Notes: generated by a model from the sequence alone, not told the origin. A DNA stretch of 64,000 bases from Physcomitrium patens (GCF_000002425.4 NC_037273.1:3757538-3821537), one strand, 5' to 3'. Positions 11,711 to 29,834 are shown, counted from the first letter of the stretch. Program-made: numbers and translations.

Positions 11711-14700
11711 CTATTGATGCGACCGTTCTAGAGCATTGGAAGCATTGAGTACACAGTTGGGAGACCCTGGAGTAACCTTCTCCGTCATATCCTCTGATTC
11801 TTCAATCTTGGGTCCACCTTTACGAATGCCCACGTAGAAGCTGGCGTACATGTTAACGCGATCCATGTACTGGTCGCTGGTAGTGATGCGAATAACTGCC
11901 CAAGTTCATGTTTCACGAAATCTAGTCAGTCGCTGATTCAGAAAACTCATGGGACAGATCAGCAGAATAATCAACTGAACATACCTTAAAATATTAAAAC
12001 ATCCAATAAACTTCTGGTTGAGGAACCTCACCATCAAATCCAGCCTTCTCGATACATTTCGCGTACTTCGGACTACGTGATGCACTGCGCCAAATCACCC
12101 GACCTCCAGGCTGCAGAAAGATGAATTGAAAAATATGCGATTAGCAAGTTGAAGGCTCGGCCGTATAAATTAATCAATACACCTTGACCTAGACTGAGAT
12201 GAGATGAGAATCGTTAATTACCTTCACTTGATCCTTCAATGCAGCGCACAATATGTCAATATCGCCTTGTTCCAGCCAATCTACGTGGTCCATCAATATG
12301 ACCTGGACGAAAAGAATTTAAATGAGCTCACAAGAGTTGTAATTGCAAGAAAATACAACCAACCTCAGGTGCAAATTAGGTGGTATTAACTATTGTTACG
12401 GAGCTGATTAGTCAGTTATGGATTGTGGGATTTAGAGTAATAACAGCATTCTTTATCTTTTATTTTACCTTCGTGTACATGCGCTTTCTCAATTCCTCAA
12501 CGAAAGCAGTTGTGCGAATCAGTAGACGTTCATCAGATGCCAGATCAACCTGAGGAAATCATCAGTGAGTTGAAAGCGTCCATATGCCTCTCAGCATCCT
12601 CAAAAAAAACACAGCCCAGATCATCAACACACCAAAAGGACGTGTCTTAATCCACAACATACACACTGGCAATCAAATTTGATTGCAGAGGGAATCTGAG
12701 CAGGGGATGCTAGAGATTAGTACCTTCAGCGTCTTAAATACTTCTTCTTCAAGAAAGCGGGGACAGCAGTTTCTTGAAAACTTCCCCGTTAAACAGCATC
12801 GGTAGAAATAATTGCTGCAAAAGAGGACTCAGTTAGAGGCTTGCGAAGATTTGTACAATGCTGACATCATAATGTGAAACTTTGGTAATCCACGCTCTAA
12901 AAGAATATGAATCCAAATGGGTCCATTTCCTCAAGTTTAAATTACCTGTCACGTAGATGCGAGCATTCAGCCGTGGAGTTCAAGCATCGCACAACGTAAC
13001 TGCACAGACAAGAATAAAAATGGCTCTCAATATTGGATTACAGGTTTCATTGCGGTCAGATAGTGAGCTACTAAAATTCAAGCGAAGTCAAAAGATATGA
13101 TCCCACATTGCGACAGCTTAATGGAAACTCACTTGTATATACTATCCTCCTTGCGAATGAGGTTCAGCTGACCCTTGCAAACACCAGCACAGAACCAGAG
13201 CACGATTGGGTTGGTTACAAAGAAGGCTGAAATGCGTGTCACGATGTTGGCGCGCAATAGCCATTTTCCCACGGTGGCGAACCTGGAACACACAATTGTC
13301 AGCCGTATCTAAGTTCCATTGCACTCAGTTGGCATTACAAGCGGGTGGGTCTAAACCAAGTACTGAGAATCGAGCACCTCACAGACATTTTTCATTCAAG
13401 ATGTATTGGTAGAACTGAATTTACCAGAGCTCTTTCTGCATTTCTAGAGTGGGTGCGTTCACAAGGTTATCAATCCAGTGTTGCTGCACATCAAAGTCGC
13501 AAATAATCTTGGTAAGGGCACAAAATTTCATGAGGCAATGTATAAGTCACGCAGCATTAAGTGATAGATATCGTGATTGACATTGGAAGCTCTTATCAAC
13601 ACATTTACTTGACGAGTGATTCTTGCAAGCGCCCGAACAGCACGGATGAGCCTTCCCATTCCACCGTGATAGTACAAGCCGTTTCTGAAGTAATGGCTCT
13701 TTCTAGTCCAGAAGTTCACAGCTCCTTGACTCAAGAAGGGGGTCAATTCCTCCTTAAAAAGCTTCTCGAATTTGGGGTGCACTCCATCTCCGAACATTGA
13801 CCATACATCTTCGAACGGCAATCTACGGCATCAACCCCAAAAAACATCATTACAGAGTAGCAGTTATCCCATAATTGCTGCATTCTGATTGAAAAGATAC
13901 GCTACTTCAAACTTCAGAAACATCAGCGGTGTGTGGAGATTGTATGCGGTACCTGATAACGGCGATCCTCTTGAGCTCCAACAAGTAGCTCTGGGCTGGA
14001 TTAATATCCACGGCCACGACTTGACGTGCGCCCTGGTGACGCAGAAAAGGAAAAAAAGAAGAAATTAGAACACAACTAAGGCATGAGAACCAGGAGTTTC
14101 CGTTTACTTCTTGCATCCTCAGGAAATTGAGCAAATATAGCTCAAGTTGGCATTCAGGAAGTCCAAATTTACCTGGTAAACGAGGTCCAAGGCGTTGCAA
14201 CCGCCGGAGGTGAGCGTCAAGACTGTATCGTCCTTGTTGATGTTCAGAACCTTGTCGTCCTCACGAGGGTCTTCCCATGACAGAGAGTACAGGAAGGTTG
14301 GTGGAAAAGCCGGTGGCCTTTTCGCTTCGAACTCGTCCGAAGCTCGCGCAGGAAATCGAGCTAAGTTTTTCTCTGCAACCCACAAGAAAATTCATATCAG
14401 CAGTGAATTGGGACAGCGTAGGTTGAAAAGCTGAGTTGATCAATTCACAGCACGTCAGGGAAGGTTGAACCCCTACTTGTATGACCTCGTCGTCTCCCGA
14501 TCCACTGGTAGTATGGAGCTTGCACGAATGGCAAGTAGGGAATCTTCCCAAGCGCGTTGTATTCGTAAACTGGCTCAAGTTGGTGCTCTAAGTAGAGACG
14601 CCGCTCAGGACCCAAGTCTGCAACCGATCACAAGCCGATTTCAATCATTCTTTCAAATTTTGCTCACCAAATCCCTTTTTTTTGCTGGGATTTCTCCAAA

Positions 14701-15761
14701 ATTGAGATCATCAAACTTCAGAACTGTGAGTCCAAGGCGGAAATTAACAAACTCACCAATGCCGTCGACATCGAACAGACCACGCCAGAACCAGCGCTGA
14801 ATGTAAGAGTGCTGTCGATTTGGGAGGTCGTACTTGGCAGAGGTGAAGAAATCTGACACGCCTACAATGCCATCCTCTGCCAGATGTTGGACTGCATTGT
14901 CTATCGCGGCCATGAAATCGGGAATCACTGCCAGCAAAAGCAAACCAATGAGAGCTGGAACTCACTCGGCAAACGCTTTTTCAGGACAGCCATTACTCAC
15001 ATTTCGAACAGAGACAACCTCTGTGGGTTTAAGTGAACATATCGATTGGCTCGTCCGAGCTAATAATTGTCAAGTAAACCAATTGGCTTACTTGTAAGAG
15101 AGTATGAAAAAGTGATGAGCGTGGCAGGGTCCTCCGGCGTGAAGGTGCACGCGTCAGCCTCGACGATTTCCACATTTTTCCACCCTCTGTTTTTCACTTT
15201 CTGGCGTGCGACCTCGCACAAGGCCGAGCAGATATCCACGACGTAAATTTTTTGGAAAACAGAGAGATCAAGGGTATGCGACATCATATCCACGTTCTCG
15301 GCCGTGCCTCCTCCCATGTCCACCCACACCAAGCCCTGGGAACCCCGCAGACGCGCTGCGCAGGCCGCCAGCATTGGCTGGCGCCCGTGCAAGAAGTTGG
15401 CTCGAAACCTGTCATCTGTGAGCAATCCAACGGGATAGTCGATAAAGCAAACCATCAATCCTCAAACACCGCTACTTCAACCCTCCACATGGAAAACTCT
15501 ACAAAAGACCTTCTCGCCATAGCATTCAATTCTTCTTCCAGCAATCGAAGGATCGAGACAAACTTTTGCTATGAAATTCATGTAAGCCAACTGGAATGAA
15601 GTGAGAATGCGGGTCTGATACTCACAGGCGTGAGCTTGAGGGGCATAGAAGAAATCCAATCGTTCTTTATGAGATTTCCCCCCATTGCCTCGGAGCAGAA
15701 TAGATGCCAGGCAATGCACGTCCTGGCTGATCCCCTGAACTACATCCACTGGCCAAACCAT
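11711..15761 (-). CDS. BTA1: Betaine lipid (DGTS) synthase, two-domain BTA1 type
   Basis: The enzyme makes diacylglyceryl-N,N,N-trimethylhomoserine from diacylglycerol and S-adenosylmethionine (SAM), known in the family as an ER-associated activity. Fifteen exons (high to low): 15761-15626, 15415-15092, 14927-14757, 14617-14477, 14372-14173, 14032-13953, 13822-13609, 13507-13425, 13282-13133, 12999-12946, 12814-12724, 12549-12469, 12302-12222, 12110-12032, 11895-11711; all phases agree, giving about 689 residues, near the algal enzyme's length. The N-terminal BtaB-like methyltransferase domain has VWVDMGGGTAEN (75-86) and acidic D106; the C-terminal BtaA-like 3-amino-3-carboxypropyl transferase domain has LYSLSWEDP (285-293), TSGGCN (312-317) and VDINPAQ (332-338). 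The end of exon 4 could instead be 14486. The start at 15761 is the first in-frame ATG; the frame is open a little further upstream, so a 5' exon is possible. No lesion seen. Confidence 0.9.
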
Positions 15762-16573
15762 CGCTGCTCCTAAATACCGCAACTCACAGCGGATTTCACC
15801 GTCAAAAAAAAGAAAGAAGAGAAAAGAATTACTCGTCGATCTCGACCAAACTCAAATACAATCAGCTCTATACAAGACCTCACTCGAATTTCTGGGCAAT
15901 ATACTGGAATCTATTGCAACAGGTCCCTCACTTCTCTCATCTCAGTATCCTGTGGTAGGCTTGAAACTGTACAACAGACATGCAGGCAGACTGAGTGAAT
16001 GGGTACCCGGTGGTCGTTATGCTTAAGTAGCGGTGTGCTCAGGGCGGTACAACTGAGCAATGCAAATCATAGTTTGAAGTATCTCCAAAAAGCATCATTC
16101 TTCACTGAGGTTGATCTCTTTCCCCGCACCCCACGTCGATGATCTCACTCTTACTCCGCCTCTGAGATCGGGTTTTTTTTCTCGTTTGTACCTGGGAGTC
16201 ATTCACGTCATCTGACTAGCGGTGCTGCCAATTTTAATAAACTCTTCAGATTCTTTTACCCTGTGAGTGCTTCCTGTGCATGATGATTGATCTCTGGTTG
16301 GAACCACCATGGCGGATCGAGAGGAGACACAGCCTTTGGCGCAGCGGTACTCCACAGGCATGAATACCATGTAGATGAATTCTGTTGTTGCAAGATATGG
16401 TGAATTGTGTTTTAATTTTAATTTTTCTGTATGAAGAAGAAGAAGGATATTTCCGGAGTATGGTTTTTGCGATGAGAACGCCAGCAGGAGACTGTGGTTT
16501 GCTCGGTGGGAAGCTCGGAAGCGATGATTTCGTTCGTGAGAATTAGAAGCAGTGGTAGAAGCATGAAGGAGTG

Positions 16574-16581
16574 GCATATTC
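16574..16581. promoter_or_regulatory. P1BS-like phosphate-starvation motif
   Basis: GCATATTC fits GNATATNC, the palindromic PHR1-type binding site, about 810 bases upstream of the DGTS synthase start codon. A second match (GCATATAC) is at 17407-17414. The motif is short and would occur by chance about once in 4 kb. Confidence 0.25.
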
Positions 16582-18547
16582 GCGACGGCACTTCGGCAGT
16601 GAGCCAAATGGCATCATGCCACAGCATCATGCTTCAGCATCTTCACGTAGCTCCTTTTGATTCGCCTCCTCCTTTCTGCTTCCTCTTTTGAGGCACAGCA
16701 CCTTTTTCCCCAAACTCCCCTCTCTGTGCATCCTGCAACTTCAGTTCAGTCATACCCTCTGGATAGTATTCGTAACCTGGACCCACATCTTCTCACCGTC
16801 AAAGCTTTCCAAGAACCAAACCATCTTTTTGTGACTCTTCTTGTTTAACATGCACAGAGTAACAACATAGTTTGTCAATTTACCCTTGTACCCACTCTCC
16901 AACGTTTTCGTGTAACACCAGGATAACCCAGTTCTGAATTCACTTGTGTATTCTTACTGTGATATCTAGTGCCCTACAAACTATAGAGATCCTATCAGAG
17001 CAGGTCTATATGTTATTGTTTTCGTGTCAAACGCACGGTAGCACTGATGTTTTTACTCTTTCTTTGGATAGATATATATGTAAAATGAATGGGTGGACCA
17101 GCATTACTGTACTGCAGATTCACTTAGGTGATGTGCAAGTAACTTACCTTGAAAGCTTGCGAATAGTGAGCTTCCTTACTAATTATTCCAGTTGACAGAG
17201 CAAGAATTCGGTTCTTGAGTGAGATGAGGCAAAAAAGCACGGAACAGAGTGATATTTTTGGGGGAGGGCAGTTGGGGGAGTATCAGGATCATCAGTCTCA
17301 GAGTTCTCCGCACACTGGGATTGTTTAGTGGGCCAGTAACGAGACGAATAGACTACAGTAGACTGCTTTGTAGCCTCCAAAAAGCAGCCGAGAACTATAC
17401 CTTGAAGCATATACTCCTGCAAGTTTATACTCTGGGACATTCCCAGAGCTCTGCCACCCTCCCTTCCCCACCAGTTAAGCTCTCTGCAACCTGAGTCCTA
17501 TCAGCCACACAAACCTCTTCACCATTCACCGCGATTTGTATTGTTGTGAGCTCACCACAATTACAAACTCCACACCCGTGGGACTGTTTAGGGTTTTCTC
17601 CAGCTGAAGAATAATCCACTTTTGCTACTAACCCAAAAATTTCTTGATTTTCCATGCTATATGAGTGTTGTTAGCTATTAACCTCATCTCGGTTCCTTGT
17701 TTTCATGCCTATCTGAACATGGCTTACTGCAATGAAGGGCTCATGATCTATTCCTAACATGCCAAAATAATGTCACTGAGGGACTGCTTTACCCAAATAG
17801 ACTTCTATTTCTGTTCATTAAAATTGTGATAAACTCCTGGTCCCAGTACCATAATGTTGAATTTTCCTTAATTTTTTGACTGTGGCATCTGTGGATGATG
17901 TTGGAAAGTGCACGTACCATTTTCAAGCATATGTTGTTTAACCATATTTCCTTATGTACATTTGCTTTTTGTTTTTTCCTTTCTGTTGAATGAAAGTCTG
18001 TCACAATACACATCCTAGTTCAGAGGCCATCCCTGGCAACTTCTACCAGACAGTATCACATGAACTGTAGCGCTCTTTTGTCCTGGTTCAGGAGTTAACT
18101 CAAAACCTCTCCTGACACCAATTTCTAGGCATCCCTTGCATGACAGTTTCTGGACATTTCATGTCAATTCAGAAGTTTTTTCTCTGAGCATATGGAGAAC
18201 CAATAAGGTTTACAATGTATCTACTGTCAAACAAAAAAAAAAGTAGAAGAATAAAAGATGACAACAAGACACTTGCAACATCAATTGACATGCTAACTTT
18301 TTCTGCTGTCAAATATCTAGATTGCAAGTCACCACAACTAAAACCTTACTTTTCATGACTACATAGCACTAAGTAGTCCCTGGTTAAGTTTAACACATGG
18401 AGGCACAGTGTGATAGTGAGACCTCAAAAGATGAGTACCACACCAACTGCTCAACAATCAACCTGGCTGATATGCCAAGTGCTTGAGCCTAGAGCTTGTT
18501 TCTGTACCACTATCTAAGTACTTGCTTGTACACTAGAACAGAAGGTA

Positions 18548-18582
18548 TTTCATGTATGGGTTTCATGTATGGGTTTCATGTA
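18548..18582. repeat. 13-base tandem repeat
   Basis: TTTCATGTATGGG twice, followed by a partial third copy. Confidence 0.85.
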
Positions 18583-19017
18583 CAAGCTACTTCACATTTA
18601 GAATTTAGACCACTTCTAGATTGAATGAATCCCTGCATACTCTCCTCTTCAAAATGCTAGCTTGCTGGTTCACAAGTTTGACACTAAGAGAAAGATTTCC
18701 CCAAAAATATGCAGTAGAGATAGAATTCAATTGGGCTGCACTGGGTTAAATCCCCACACAAAAGACTGCAATTTCAAAGCATGGATATACATAACAATTT
18801 ATCAAGGGATATGAGATAAAATCTTTACAGGTGGACCAATGCAGTTGCAACTGCAGACAGCAGTACTACTGTCCCCATGACTTGCTGCAATAAAAACCAT
18901 CTTCACATGTGCAATGCATCCACAACAAATCACATCTGGTCTGGCCATGCCAACCAAAACCATTTCCCAAGCTTGCCAAAGGCAAAGAGAAAATGTGATT
19001 ACAGAGACAGTTGATAC

Positions 19018-19757
19018 CTCGTGTTCATGGTGTAAGCGCTTTCTCACAGGACGATACGCTGCAGCTATGGAAAGATTTTGAAACGCCAGAGAAATTGCCA
19101 AAAACCAAATATTAATGAAGGATATAGTTGAAAACCATTCAAGTGGTGGCAATCAAACCACACAAGTATCAACAAAAAGAAGTGGACACGTAATCGACTC
19201 GAACAAGGGGAAATGAAGAAACGGACTTGGACAAGTCACATGAGTACAACAAAATATTATAGATGACATTAATGTACATAAAGGGTAAAAGCTTTGAAGT
19301 ACGTTGAGATCACTTCCAGCATAACTATTAGTAATGCGGAACAAAATCAAACCCTTCTACAAGGTGTCCTTCAGTCAATGTAACAATTGAGATCTTCCCT
19401 GTTTTTTATTCTTGGCAACTATACAAGTTTCCTGCTTCATAGTTGATTAGAATCTATTGCTTCTGTCGAATTACACCCGTGCACAGGATAGATGCTTGTG
19501 TCAGAGAAACACATTCATATTTCCTGCATTTCGTCTATGACTTTTAATTGATATTCTGATGATAGAAGGGAGCTTTTACCTCGTTGGTAATCTGCGTGTC
19601 ACAGCATCATCCAAGTCAAATGGCCGATTTATAGCACTAAAGACAAGGACTCGCTCTCTGTCCTTAGACCAGAGCCCATCCCAGGCAGCTGCTACTTCAT
19701 TCCCAGACTTGCGGGTGGATTCGTGTTCGAAATTCCCACCTCGACGCAACAATCAAT
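19018..19757 (-). pseudogene. Remnant exons of an ATAD1/Msp1-like AAA ATPase
   Basis: Three exon-like blocks on the minus strand match the second half of the AAA domain of the plant ATAD1/Msp1-related family. Block 19757-19580 has FEHESTRKS, WDGL, RERVLVFSAINRPFDLDDA and RRLP, corresponding to the family's GEHEAMRK, WDGL, VLAATNRPFDLDEA and RRLP (sensor 1 and arginine-finger region). Block 19356-19303 has NSYAGSDL (family GYSGSDLK). Block 19077-19018 has AAYRPVRKRL (family TAAYRPVREL). Signs of decay: a TGA replaces the serine codon expected in the VDSLL segment at the start of the first block; the acceptor before the last block reads CAA where CAG is expected; the exon between the first two blocks is barely recognisable; and I find neither Walker A, Walker B nor the C-terminal end. 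A host gene, once intact, now a fragment. Confidence 0.65.
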
Positions 19758-24937
<5,180 letters not shown>

Positions 24938-27300
24938 CAACTAATCAGCCCCACAGCATTTTCTCAGTTTTGCAGCAAGGAATCGATTGTATTCATGATC
25001 AACTTAGCTTCATTTCACACACTGGACATGACACCCTTATTTATCTCTCATGTATTTTGTCACCACCTTTGGAAGTCCTGGGCACTTCTAGTGCTCGGAA
25101 CATTTTCCTTGGGGTTACCATTGCTGATTCCATTGTCGAATCTTAAGTTTTTATTTCAATGGAAATTACTAATGAGGAGCTCCATTTTTATGAGACAGAA
25201 GCAGAAGTACCCAAGTGCTCTCATCTATGAAGATTGTACTCGCATGGCTACAGATGATCTGTGGTGGTTTCATTAATGGGTTGGTGCTAATACTTGAATT
25301 TGCATTGAATTGTTGGATTATAAGGTTGGTTACAATCTGGATGATAATTTGTTTATTTGTTTTGATTTTCTTAGCACAAGGTTAATGGCTATTTATGGTT
25401 GCTAGACACGATTGGAATAAGTGAAAAGGCAATTCAACAAGAAATATATATATATATATATATATATATGGAAATAAAACAATAAAATATTTGGTTAAAT
25501 CAATAATGTGTTTTTTTTTTTAAATTCTCTTTTAAATACTCTTCTTGGCTTTTGATTCTTTTGAGGAATTGAGATGTTTTAAATAGTATTTTCTATTCTA
25601 AAAAATCAAGCCACATTCCAGTTTTTTATAATTTTAGTTTTAATCAATCAAATATGTAATTTTAGGATAGTTGGTTTTATATGTAGTGTTTTATATAGTT
25701 ATGTTGCAAGTAATAATAAATCAATATCTTTTTTTCTTTCATGATAAAAAGCTTATTTTTATATTATTTTAGAAGCAACAAAAGTGATAATGGATTTGAA
25801 AAAGATTAAGTTGGTAAATGCCAATTGATATTAAATTAAATTTTTATTAGTAAAGGTTTTAGACATCAAAATGGAAAAAGAATTCCACAATTATTTTTAG
25901 TAAAGATCATATAAAATAATTATTAGAATATAAATTAGGACTTGATATGCCTAGGATTAAAATAAATATTACAATTGTAGTCTAAATGCAGTATTAGTCT
26001 AAATTGCAATATTAATCCTATATTTATATAAGCTTATAACTTATTCAAGCAATAATATGAAAGAAAAGCTATCCAAATACCAGATATAATACTAAAATTA
26101 GCATATATTTAATAATATTTTAATAACTTATATTATATTTAAAAGTATACATTTAGACTACAATTGCAATTTAGACTACAATACACCTAGGATTAAAATA
26201 AATATTAAAACTATCTTAAATAATTTATGAAACTTTAAAAGTATATGTATTCTAAGATATATAAGATTTAGAATTTTATTTAAGTGCCAAAATGATTGAT
26301 GTTGTAAGTAGAATATAAGTGTCTTAAGTTGAATAAATATAAATAGTAACGAAAAAATCAAGCTTAGATTTTGGCAATAGTTTAATGTTATTTAAAAAAT
26401 AAACTAAAAAATTACCATATAAAGAAGTTTTAGATTGAATTTTTTATTATTTATTTAGAATTTTGAAAGATATTAAAAACTTTACAAGATTATTTAAGCA
26501 AATTAGTCACAATATAAGTGATTTGGAGAAGTAGAGAAAACATTTGACATGATTGATAATGATTTTAAAACAACAAAAACAACAAATGCCGCATTATTGG
26601 TTATATTAAATAAAATAATATAAAATAATATGATATTCAACAAATATAAATTTAACAAACTATGTCTTTGTATAACACAAGTTTCTAGCATATAAAATAG
26701 AAGAAGATAACATATTTTTTTCTATCAACAAGAAAAACATATTTAAAAAATACATAATTGTTAACAATGGTTTTGTAATAAATGAAGATATATTAGGATT
26801 TTTTCTTATAAAATGTTGATGATTGTATTAAAGTTCATACTTAAAGGATATTATATAGTAACATGTTATTAAAAAGTTAATTTTTAAAAAAATAAAATCC
26901 AAGAAAATAATAATAATAAAAATAAAAGCAAACATCACAAGAAATTAATTGATTTGGTAATTAGAGCTTATCTTTATTACAATTACTAGTGGTTAGATTA
27001 TATCAATAATAAGTACTTCAAAGTAAATAAATTCTTATAGTATACAAATAATGAGGATTTTTTTAAAAGGAATTATTATCCATAGTAAGAATCTTTTTAA
27101 AATTCAATTTGTATAATGTCTTCTATGGATTTGTATTTTAATAATTTTTTGGTGTTTTATTATTAGTACTATAGATTTCATTTTAAAATATCAATAGAAA
27201 AAATTTTCAATATTTATTATAAAATATATAAAATAGATAATTTCATGAAGATTTAAGCTATAAAAAATTTAGAAATAAGCTTAGATATGAAGCTCAGAAA
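24938..27300. other. 3' flank then AT-rich intergenic DNA
   Basis: The first few hundred bases are balanced and may be the old 3' untranslated region. From the (AT)n tract at 25444-25469 onward the sequence is strongly AT-rich with no recognisable gene or element. Confidence 0.5.
25444..25469. repeat. (AT)n microsatellite at an island edge
   Basis: About 13 AT units, placed where the gene island gives way to AT-rich DNA. Confidence 0.95.
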
Positions 27301-27379
27301 TGATTATACTGGTCTAGGCAATGGATGTACGAAACGTGTAGATGAACGAATACGCTTGATGGATGAATTAGTTAATGTA

Positions 27380-28290
27380 TGAACGTAAGTGTGTGTATAT
27401 CCAGATCCCGATGCACGCTGCGGCAAAATCCCGGCGCCGACGAATCTGGAAAGAAGCCGCTCGGACCACGATCGATCTGGAGCACCATCGGCGACACTTC
27501 GACGACTGCGAAGAATGAGTCTCACCCGGCTCCTCGTGGTTGCTGTCGCAGCTTCTGAGATGGGCTGCTAGGTTATCCGCTTTTTCGACGCTCGCCAGCC
27601 ACTGTCTTCTTCCTGCCTCGTCCCACCGCCCGTGAGTTCAAATCCGTCACGACACTGAGGAGATTCCGCACCACGACCGTCATTCGCAGTCACGATCAGA
27701 GCTATCATAAACACGCCGAACTCGATGAACAGGACGCGGTTAAAAGTCGCAGCTCCATGTATCAAAGCCCCGAACAGTGCGCCTAGAACCCGTCAACGGG
27801 CCCATGCCACAGTTGCAGATAATTAGACCTGTACCTTGCTAACTACGCGACGAACTGGCCTTTCTGCCGCATCCGCAACCACCGCGGCAACAATCGTGAA
27901 ACTCAACGATCACGCTCGAGAAAACTGCAACTTCTCAGCTCTTTGCAGCGCGGGGTCTGTCGCAACGGCCTCGTTGCAGCTCTAATCGGATCGACTAACC
28001 TGGCCGCCACGACATTTGCGATCGCCAGTCATCCCGATTGCGATTGCAGTGTTTGATCCGTTCCCGGTTGAGCTAGACTTCAGGTTCTGGAGGATCAGCT
28101 TTCAGGTCAAGTGGCTTCCACCTCGTCGATCCGATCAAGCATTGCTTTGCGAACATGTTGATTTTCAACTTCGCCGAACTCAAGATCACTGCTGTCTGTG
28201 AATTCACGGCAATACATGCTAGAAATCTCCCCCTCGATCTGACCCCATCCCATCATTCCTCAGTCTAATACTACGAAACCCTAATTTACG
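27380..28290. other. Isolated GC- and CpG-rich island
   Basis: About 0.9 kb rich in G, C and CpG, sharply bounded by AT-rich DNA on both sides. Several frames are open for 60-75 codons on both strands. The minus-strand frame 27568-27765 begins with a hydrophobic, signal-anchor-like run (VLFIEFGVFMIALIVTA), but I recognise no family and cannot build a gene. It may be an unmethylated promoter or exon cluster of a lost or noncoding gene. Confidence 0.4.
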
Positions 28291-28737
28291 TTGCCCATGG
28301 ATACCTAGTCAATCGCTTGTTTTTAAATTTTTTTATTGTCAGATTTACAAAATTTGTTTTAAAACAATAGTACGTATTAATGCACTAGCAATTATTTCGG
28401 TGGTAGAATAATCAACTATAGAGTATGTCGAATGAAACAAACAAAGAAGACGGATACATTTGAAAGCCGGCTTTTTATTTTTCAAGACATAATATTAAAT
28501 TTTTGATATTAAGAAAACTAAGATATTTTTCTCATTGATGCATCAAAGATTTTTTGAATTAATTAATATGCATTCATGTTTAATTTTTTCATTACTCTAG
28601 GTAATTTAACATATGTACATTTTAAAGCAGCATTTATTTAATTAAAATTTTGTTTTCAATTCTAATAAAATGAAATGAGTGCATATATATATACACATGG
28701 CATTATTGATAATTTTGTAGATTCCAAAATAAGCATA

Positions 28738-28768
<31 letters not shown>

Positions 28769-29280
28769 TTCAAGTATATCAATATTCAAATAACATGACA
28801 TGGTTATTAAGTGTGTAAGTATGCAAAGTTATGTAGTGCAGTTCTAAACATAAATGATATGATTTAGGTTGATTTATTTTCATTTTTTGTATTTATATAT
28901 GTGTGTATATTTATATAGATACATATCAAGAAGATATATACTTATATACATATATATATACATATTATTACTATAATTTAATATATTATTTATTAAATAT
29001 TATTAATTTGCTCAAAACCAAATAGATTCTATTGTTTTGAGCTAAAAACTATACACTTTTTAAATATTATTTTAATGATCAATAACTAGATATTTAATAT
29101 TAACTAGATATTTATTAGGTTGAATTAAACCATATATATTTATTATTTTCTTGTGATCATTTCTTTAGTTTCAAGCCAAATTTTTTAAGATGGACATACA
29201 TTATCATGGAAAATAGGATAGACTAAAATTTTGACGCATTCTCTCATGTTCTTGAAACTAAATAAAGATGGATGGAAACC
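28291..29280. other. AT-rich spacer
   Basis: AT-rich with (AT)n at 28735-28760 followed by a T run, and further TA-rich tracts near 28890-28965. No gene seen. Confidence 0.6.
28735..28760. repeat. (AT)n microsatellite
   Basis: About 13 AT units followed by a run of T. Confidence 0.95.
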
Positions 29281-29479
29281 ATACATTCATCTGGTGCAAC
29301 TGCTTCTTTCCTCGTTCATCCGTTTAAAGGATTCGACATCCATCCAGCGGTCATAGGCACGCATTCCTGGGGCATGGATTCGGTTTCGACAACATCTGGA
29401 GTTGGATAGAATTTCCTGTAGGTTTTGCAAGCGGGAGCAATATGATGTCGATGAATGAAGTACAGGAGAAGAAGAGGCA

Positions 29480-29511
29480 TCCGTCCGTCCGTCCATCCAT
29501 CCATCCATCCA
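29480..29511. repeat. Tetranucleotide repeat (CGTC/CATC)n
   Basis: About three CGTC units followed by about five CATC units at the upstream edge of the next gene island. Confidence 0.9.
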
Positions 29512-29643
29512 CGGGGGGAGAGGGTTACATTGAACGGGAAGTGAAGGGGAGTTTAATATAATTTTATTTGTTTATGCTTTGTGCCTGCTCGGAGAAGTTG
29601 TAAAGCCCCCGGTGCCTCGTTGTTGTTGCTTGCCCCGCCGGCT

Positions 29644-29808
29644 ATGGCGATGGCCATGGCGTGCACGCAGCTCCCAACTGCTGCACTGCCACTGTCTCAC
29701 TCCTTGCTGCCTCTGACAAGCGTCTTCTTTGCTCGTGGAGAGCTCCGGACAAGGATTCCTTTGAATTCTGTAGCGCTTCTTATGGTTGCCTTGCGCTCTT
29801 TGTTGTAA
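29644..29808 (+). other. Short open reading frame in the leader region, 54 codons
   Basis: It begins MAMAMACTQLPTAALPLSHS and is rich in Ala, Ser, Leu and Arg, like a plastid transit peptide, but ends at a stop without a clear donor. It lies 1.7 kb upstream of the serine hydrolase start. It may be an upstream ORF in a long leader, a lost transit-peptide exon, or chance. Confidence 0.2.
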
Positions 29809-29812
29809 TCGG

Positions 29813-29834
29813 AGGGTGAGGGGAGGGGAGGGGA
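29813..29834 (+). other. G-quadruplex-forming motif
   Basis: Four G runs with loops of three, one and one bases (GGG TGA GGGG A GGGG A GGGG). It fits the canonical G4 pattern and sits on the sense strand upstream of the serine hydrolase gene. Confidence 0.8.

Larger units (their letters stand above)
15762..19017. other. Upstream region of the DGTS synthase gene, no gene recognised
   Basis: Presumed promoter and 5' leader of the minus-strand gene, then about 2 kb of moderately AT-rich sequence. Short frames exist on both strands (for example 17425-17655 minus, with a CGVCNC motif) but none has a supporting family match or splice context. Downstream exons of the AAA ATPase remnant might be expected here, yet I could not find its conserved C-terminal motif. 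Confidence 0.4.

Noticed and set aside
18802-19152. Minus-strand 116-codon frame
   Set aside because: Only its AAYRPVRKRL segment matches a family, and that belongs to the AAA remnant; the rest is intron-like.
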